Positions 58,227-64,000 of a DNA stretch of 64,000 nt are shown here, one piece after another. The position numbers and the translations under genes are program-made. Below the pieces are notes generated by a model, which saw only the letters and a list, made by a program, of their open reading frames with translations, was not told the DNA's origin and made no database searches. Origin of the DNA: Phanerochaete sordida (taxonomy: Eukaryota > Basidiomycota > Agaricomycetes > Polyporales > Phanerochaetaceae). The stretch spans positions 141,055 through 205,054 of the forward strand of contig BPQB01000061.1 of the NCBI GenBank assembly GCA_019973155.2. Reading direction: 5' to 3'. The stretch's first letter is position 1; every line of letters starts with the position of its first letter.

Positions 58227-59216
58227 ATGCCTGTGCCAACTCGAGTACAACCAGAGAAAAACATCTGGGTCGCTGCTGGCGACGGCGATCTCGAACGGGT
58301 CCAGGTAGGTGCCATGTGCCTCAAATCCTCTCATGTCATCGATGTGTGTTGCAGGAACTGGTACAACAAGGTACTGCAAACTTTGACCTTGTCGTGACGG
58401 CATGTGGCCAACCTCCGTATCCGTCATAGGTCTTTCCCCCAATGTCCCGGACCCCAACACCTATACGCCAATGTACGTAAAAAAGACTGCGGACCAATCC
58501 TATCTCGACGACCTTTGTGCAGGCATGCGGCAGCCTCGTATGGTCATCTGCACGTACTCGACTATCTGATCTCGCAAGGTCAGTTATCCAGCATACGATG
58601 CACGTTCGCCTACCAACGGATTTAATGCCCCTACAGGTGGCGATGCGAACGTTACTGACGAAGATGGCGACACTCCGCTCTACGTGGTTGAAAACGTGGA
58701 GACTGCACGATACCTGGTAGAACGCGGCGCCGTCGTTAATCACCGCAACCATGAAGACCTGACGGTAGGCTGTGCTTCCAATATACCCGCGGAAATAACT
58801 AACAGCGCTCTACACAGCCTGCTGCTCACCTAGCAGAAGACTTCCCGGAGGTAGCTGCCTACCTCGAGTCCGTTTCACCCACTCCCGCTCTAGGCGAGGC
58901 TGCCTCAACCATTTTGGCTCAGCCAGGCTACATGCCCTCTCAACATGCACAAGAGCAGGCGTCGGAGGTTCTGACTTCTAGCCTCATGAGCACCGTGCAG
59001 GAGATCATGGAGAGGACACAGCGCGAAGGCGGCGACCCTGATGCCGAGCTGCGTGAGGTCGTCAGTAGAGCGGTCATGCAGGGTGTGGTAACTGGGTATG
59101 GGATGGGCCAGGATGCGCAGGACGATGAGCGGCGGCCCGGTGAGAACGGCCATACGAATGGAGACAGCGGCAACGACACAAAACGGTCGCGGACGGATGA
59201 GGGCCCCTCATCATGA
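58227..59216 (+). CDS. ankyrin-repeat protein
   Basis: Several short exons give roughly 230 residues, start MPVPTRVQPEKNIWVAAGD at 58227, stop at 59216. Three to four ankyrin repeats are readable: NIWVAAGDGDLERVQELVQQ, then GLSPNVPDPNTYTPMHAAASYGHLHVLDYLIS, GGDANVTDEDGDTPLYVV and ARYLVERGAVVNHRNHEDLTPAAHLAEDFPEVAAYL. The conserved TPMHAAA and TPLY turns are typical. The C-terminal helical part (VLTSSLMSTVQEIMERTQREGG) and a charged tail complete it. It has no other domain, so it is probably a small protein-protein interaction adaptor, similar to uncharacterised fission-yeast ankyrin proteins. A 16-nt exon (GAACTGGTACAACAAG) lies between two introns. Confidence 0.82.
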
Positions 59217-59482
59217 TATAGCAGCCACGCGGATTTCATGTAGAACAGGACTGTAGCCCTCCCGACGCGTGCAAATTAATTTCCTCGCGCCTGCACGTTG
59301 CCCCGCCGCGCCCGTCGCGGTCTGACCCACCGCGCCGGCGACCGAAGCGACGTTCGCGTAGGCGCCCGCTGGCCTGATCAGCTTTTGCATTGCTGGGATG
59401 ATTGAGCTCGTTCTTGCACACGCCCCCTCCCCGCGCGACGACGCTCGGCCAGACCACGGTCCAACGCGACAGGCTTGCAGCG

Positions 59483-62207
59483 ATGGCAGCCTTCGTGACC
59501 CACGTCACCCTCGATCACCTCGACCGCTATGCGCAGCCCAGCGCGGAGGATCTGAGCGGCAAGACGCCCTCCCAAAAGGCGACGGTGCAGGCCCGCGCGA
59601 AGGGGTACGACGGCATCTGCCTCCCGCTCACGAACGACAAGTGGAAGGCGCGCTGGCGCGAGCTGTGTCTAGTCCCTGCGGATGGCAGCCCTGATGCTGC
59701 TGCGTTGGAGCAGAGCGCCGAAAATTGGAGGTCGAAGCCCGTGTTCCTGAGGGACGAGGTGACCATCACGAGACTAGGTGCGTAGCTTGCTGTACTGCAC
59801 TAGTGAACGCTAGGCTCAAATAGTTTACAGACGAGGCAGATAATTCTATCATCCTGCTGTCAGACTGGTTGGAACTTGATTCTGCAGATGCCTGGGTGCG
59901 TCACGACGCTGAGATTGTACGTCCAGTCCTCCCTCAAGATGTTTGATCACTTCACGTAGAGCAATGCTCGCCCTTTCCTTCTCTGCCATGAACACTACAG
60001 GCTCTGCGACAAGAACTCGCCTACGCGACCTATCTGAATGTCCACACCGCCATTCTTCCTCCGCCACACAATCGCGAGCACGTAGCTTCGTACGCTCGCA
60101 CCATCAACTCTGTCCTCAGCACAGTGCCATACATGCAACTGTCTGTGCGGATGCCCATATACGACCCGTCATTGATTCACCTAGACTATGGCTCGCCGAA
60201 CCCTACGTCAACTGGAACGAGCACTAAATTGGTCGATGACCACCCCTCAATTGCGACGTGGGAGATGTGGGACACCATTCGGTGCATATGCGATTACCAC
60301 CCTCGCTTGACGTTAGGTGCGTATGCAACGACACTCTGCCACTGCGTTGGAAGCTGACGATTTATCCAGCGCTGGACCTTACGCCACCATTACCCTCATC
60401 TTTAGATGTCCTCAGGCAGTGGGTAGCTGAGCCTACGAGACACCTATTCTTACCCGCCTCTACTTTCATTCCCAACGCCAAAGGATATCCCGTGCTTCCA
60501 AAATCCACGCAATCGTTCATCCGGGAGATCATGAAGCTCCAGCCTGTCGTGATCTTCTCAGGAACGGACTCAGGGACACATAGCAAGGGCGGAGATGCGG
60601 CATACTCGCAGTACGTCAGACACCTTGAGAAGACGAGCCCTGCTGTCAAGGCCATGCAGACCGAGGGAACTGTCGAGCACTTCGCTCAGGGATACCAAGA
60701 CTATCTGCAGGCGCCCTTGCAGGTACGTTTCGGAAGACTGAATCTCCACTACAGCCTGGCTGACGAACTGCTAGCCCTTGATGGATAATCTTCAAAGTAT
60801 CACGTACCAGACCTTCGAGCAGGATCCTATAAAGTACAGGCAATACGAAGAAGCCGTCTTCCAGGCTCTGTCAAACTGGCCAACACCTGGTCGAGTGTAA
60901 GGCTTTTTGTATGCGTTCAGGCGAACTCCTCGCTGACGCACCCATAGCACTCTCTGTGTTGCAGGCGCCGGACGCGGCCCTCTGGTCGCTCGATCGCTGA
61001 GTGCAATCAAGCGTGCGAATAGAGAGTGCTTCGTGTATGCCGTCGAGAAGAACCCAAATGCTTTCGTGACGCTACAGGAGCGAAAGCAGAACGAGTGGGG
61101 AGACAAAGTGGATCTCCTGTTCGGCGACATGCGCACGCTGCACGTACCCGAGCAGGTCGATATCCTCGTGAGCGAGCTGCTTGGCTCGTTTGGCGACAAC
61201 GAACTCAGCCCGGAATGCTTGGACGGAGCGATGCGCTTCCTGAAACGTGAGTCGTGTGGCACCTCCGTGCGGCGTCGCGATTAATGGTCTTTGTGCAGCG
61301 GACGGCATCTCCATCCCAGCGTCTTACACCGCTTACCTCGCGCCAATCTCGTCTTCAAAACTCTACAATGAAGCTCGAGCGACCAAGGACGAAAAGAGCA
61401 TGGAGACGCCATACGTTGTCATGCTGCAATCTATCAAAATTCTCTCAGGGGACGGAGGTGGGCTGAGTGGTAAATGCGGGCCCCAGATCCAGGAGTGTTG
61501 GGAATTCGAACATCCGAGAAGAGATGCTGTGGTCAACGCCCAAGGTGATTTAGTGAAATGCTGTTCTAGGGGTCAATAGAGCTGACGACGTTTCCAGGAC
61601 TTCCTGTGACGAACAGTCACAACACCCGTGCAGCCAGGCTGACTTTCCATATTCCCCATGGTGGCGCTCTACATGGCCTCGCTGGGTACTTCGAGGCGGT
61701 GCTCTACGGCAACGTCGGGCTCAGCATACATCCCCAGAGGATGGATAAGATCTCCAAGGACATGCTCAGCTGGTTTCCACTCTTCTTCCCCTTCAAGGTG
61801 CGTCATGTCACGCGTCGAGGCTGTGCGCGCGTATTGATCTGTCTCGCCTGCAGGAACCTTTGTATCTCCCCAGCAAAAGCGAGCTCCAAGTATCGTTATG
61901 GCGCCTGACGAACGAGCGCCAGGTATGGTACGAGTGGTACGCTGAAGCGTTCCTCGCGCTCCCGGACGGCTCCCCTCTGGTGTCGGTGACCTCCCCGCCT
62001 CCGCAACGCGCGTCGCTTCTCGCTCCAGCGCAGCTCAGTTCGATCGAGGCCAGCCCGTTCGTGGATAACGTGGAGATTCCCGAGACCCCGCGCTCGGGTC
62101 GGCCTGACCATGAAATCATCTTCGGTGGCGCAAGTATGAGGCTGGTGAAGATCGGGCAGACGTCGCTACACAACCCTGGCGGGCGGAGTAGCTGGATAGG
62201 CCTGTGA
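59483..62207 (+). CDS. protein arginine methyltransferase 5 (PRMT5/Skb1)
   Basis: Multi-exon gene of about 700 residues starting [18 protein letters not shown] and ending SSWIGL at 62207. PRMT5 makes symmetric dimethylarginine on Sm and histone proteins and in yeasts acts in the Cdk-control Skb1/Hsl7 pathway. An N-terminal TIM-barrel-like part includes [17 protein letters not shown] and [22 protein letters not shown]. The catalytic core has [20 protein letters not shown] (the PRMT5-specific Phe for symmetric methylation), the AdoMet motif [10 protein letters not shown], the acidic [11 protein letters not shown], and the double-glutamate loop [19 protein letters not shown], followed by [21 protein letters not shown]. 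The C-terminal barrel includes [15 protein letters not shown]. The ATG at 59483 is preferred over an upstream TTG-initiated frame. Spacing of only 266 bp from the ankyrin gene stop. Confidence 0.96.
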
Positions 62208-62566
62208 TATGTCGTCGTCATCGTTCGTGTTCATTTGTGCCCTCGCCCTCATTTCTCTACACGCAAATGCTCCATGCCCTCACGCCGACGGCCGTTCGCC
62301 GCAACCCTCGCCCTGCTTCTTGTTCTGTTCTGCCTCTGTCCATGACGTCGCCCAACCAGGCAACCGCCCCCGAAGTACGTCGCGGAGTCTGCCTCGGTTC
62401 AAAGTCCGACAACATACATAGCGGACGCCGTCGGACGTCCTCCCCTCACCAGCTTTCAACTCGACCCCCAGGCGACGACCCACTGTCTCTTCAGCCCCAG
62501 GCATCTCCCTGTCGCCCCCCGCCCAAGCCAGACTACTCGTTCTTTTTTCTCGAGACGCATACAGCC
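62208..62566. other. intergenic: PRMT5 3' region and promoter of the GPI-protein gene
   Basis: About 360 bp, pyrimidine-rich over its right half. No TATA box assigned. Confidence 0.4.
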
Positions 62567-63611
62567 ATGAAGTCCTTCGCCCTCGCCGCTGCCGCCCTCG
62601 CCGCCGTCCCCTTCACCATGGGCCAGCAGATGCAGGTCAACTCTCTGTACGTGTTGGATACGACGTGGAGATCGCACTCTTGCTGACAATGGAGGGACTA
62701 CCTTTCTCAGTAACGGTGTCGTCGAGTGCGGTACGTGGGCCAAACGCCGCCTGAGACAACTAGCGTCTGACTTCCCTCGCAGAGCCTATCCTCATCTCGT
62801 GGACTGGAGGCACCGCTCCGTTCTACGTATCCCTTATACCTGGTGAGCTCCCGTTGTCACACGTACCTAAGTAGTGCACCGCTGACATTTGTTGCAGCCG
62901 GACAGCCGGCCGCTGCTCCTGTAAGACCGGCTCGACATAACTGCTCCCATCATCCCTCTTACGCACCGTCTTTAGCTTAAGCAGTTCCCGGTCGTTCAAT
63001 CGGGAAGCAGCTTCACTTGGATTGTCGATCTCCCCGCTGGCACGGCTTTGTAAGGCGGCGCGTTGCTCCCCACAGCAATACTTTCACTGATCCGTTCTAC
63101 AGCACTACGGAACTCAAGGATGCTTCTGGTCAGCCGGTTTACTCTGGTAACCAGAATGTCGAAGCCGGTTCAAGCACCAAGTATGTAGTGTCCGGGCATT
63201 GTCCGACTGAATTTGTACTGACGCCGTCATAAGCTGTGCCAACACTTCGGTCATGGAGTCTGGTTCTGCCTCCGCTGGTGCCAGTGCTACTTCTCCCGGA
63301 GCGTAAGCCGCGTCATATCTATGCACTGAGTCTTGTATTGAGTTTCCTTCAGCGCCGCAGCCCAGCCTACGAGCAGCGGTGCCGCTCAGTCCGCCAGTGC
63401 CGCCACGAGTGGCACTACCTCGCACGCCGCTTCCTCCGCCTCCGTCTCCGCGTCTGGCTCGCACAGCGTGGGTGGCTCTGCCGCCACCCTTGCCGCTTCT
63501 GGCAGTAGCGCTACGCCTTCCGCGACTCAAAACGCCGCAGTGCGTGGGTCGTCTGTTGGTGTCTACGGTCTTACCGGCATCCTTGGTCTTATCGGCGCCG
63601 CCATCTTCTGA
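62567..63611 (+). CDS. secreted Ser/Thr-rich, probably GPI-anchored cell-wall protein
   Basis: Several exons, roughly 230 residues, start MKSFALAAAALAAVPFTMG (signal peptide) at 62567. The mature part begins QQMQVNSLNGVVECEPILIS, then WTGGTAPFYVSLIP, SFTWIVDLPAGTAF and QNVEAGSSTNCANTS, the beta-sandwich pattern seen in many basidiomycete extracellular proteins of unknown function. After about residue 130 it is nearly all Ser, Ala, Thr and Gly (a likely O-glycosylated stalk), and it ends in a hydrophobic stretch, VYGLTGILGLIGAAIF, preceded by small residues suitable for a GPI attachment site. It is expected at the plasma membrane or cell wall. The intron at 63050-63102 is read as 53 nt, not the 26-nt alternative. 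Function is unknown. Confidence 0.8.
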
Positions 63612-64000
63612 GCGAAAGCTCCGACGTATACGTTTCGTCCACTCCTTAGTATCAGTATAATCAGCCCATGGACTGCCTCCCTAACATCATGTATTTCCTG
63701 TCTGTCACTATAGGATTTTTCAGTTTTACTCGGATCGAGGTCAGCGTGGCCGTTGTAATTTATGACATCCACTCACAGTTTAATCTTGGCGTTGCACTGC
63801 GCGAAACGCCAGATTATTCGGGCGCGTAATGTGGGTGTAACCCCAGGTTATGCTGAGATTATCCTGACATCACGACGAGGTTGCACCCCGGCAGAATAAG
63901 GTCGTAATGTATGTAGACTACGCTCGCATTATGTTCAGATTATACCTGAGGGCGTTTGCGCGAGCCCACCCGAGTTTCAGGCGTGAATTACATGATGATA
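63612..64000. other. right-edge intergenic region with an imperfect tandem duplication
   Basis: No gene supported. Two similar tracts about 80 bp apart (63825-63869 and 63902-63950) share blocks such as TAATGT..GT and TTATG..CAGATTAT..CCTGA with several mismatches. It is AT-richer than the genes around it. Confidence 0.45.

Noticed and set aside
63050..63075. 26-nt intron in the GPI-protein gene
   Set aside because: Too short for a spliceosomal intron; a 53-nt intron ending at 63102 keeps frame and restores the family sequence GTAFTTEL.

Overview
The window is nuclear DNA of a filamentous fungus, most likely a mushroom-forming basidiomycete (Agaricomycetes, possibly Polyporales). Support: GC-rich sequence, genes packed 0.2-1.8 kb apart on both strands, very many GT-AG introns of about 45-75 nt, microexons, and families such as ERG28, a cytochrome b5-acyl-CoA dehydrogenase fusion, a PAS-GATA factor and an XLF-like NHEJ factor. 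No rRNA, tRNA, CRISPR array, prophage or complete transposon was seen. Exon joins were deduced by hand from splice signals, reading phase and family conservation.

Left third (1-20.2 kb): 5' part of a secreted endonuclease/exonuclease/phosphatase-fold protein (-, runs off the edge); an FHA plus G-patch protein (+); a mitotic B-type cyclin (+); a 12-exon YOR1-like ABCC transporter (+); a 20-exon cytochrome b5-acyl-CoA dehydrogenase fusion (-); a 954-residue intronless, mostly disordered protein of unknown function (-); ERG28 (+). A 3.2-kb stretch with no convincing gene follows (20.2-23.4 kb).

Middle (23.4-41.9 kb): F-box/leucine-rich protein (+); vacuolar Ca2+/H+ exchanger of the VCX1 type (+); the peroxisomal multifunctional beta-oxidation enzyme FOX2/MFE-2 with a C-terminal AKL signal (-); a compact minus-strand trio read in the order thiamin pyrophosphokinase, MOCS2A-like sulfur carrier, metallo-beta-lactamase-fold protein; a CS-domain protein with a C-terminal membrane anchor (+); an XLF/Nej1-like NHEJ factor (+); a small Cys/His-rich protein (-).

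Right third (43.7-64 kb): DDX51/Dbp6-type DEAD-box helicase (+); CCDC174 homologue (-); DHA2-type MFS transporter (+); SDS22 (-); PAS-GATA (White-Collar-2-like) transcription factor (-); ankyrin-repeat protein (+); PRMT5/Skb1 (+); a secreted Ser/Thr-rich probably GPI-anchored protein (+).

This is mostly an ordinary housekeeping neighbourhood. FOX2 and probably the cytochrome b5-ACAD fusion belong to fatty-acid oxidation; the cyclin, SDS22 and PRMT5 belong to cell-cycle control; DDX51, CCDC174 and the FHA/G-patch protein belong to RNA metabolism. There is no evidence that these form a co-regulated cluster. The most unusual signals are the very small exons, some of them in-frame cassettes carrying catalytic motifs, a probable GC-AG intron, an anomalous 444-nt intron with an antisense coding-like tract, and a few unexplained short repeats.
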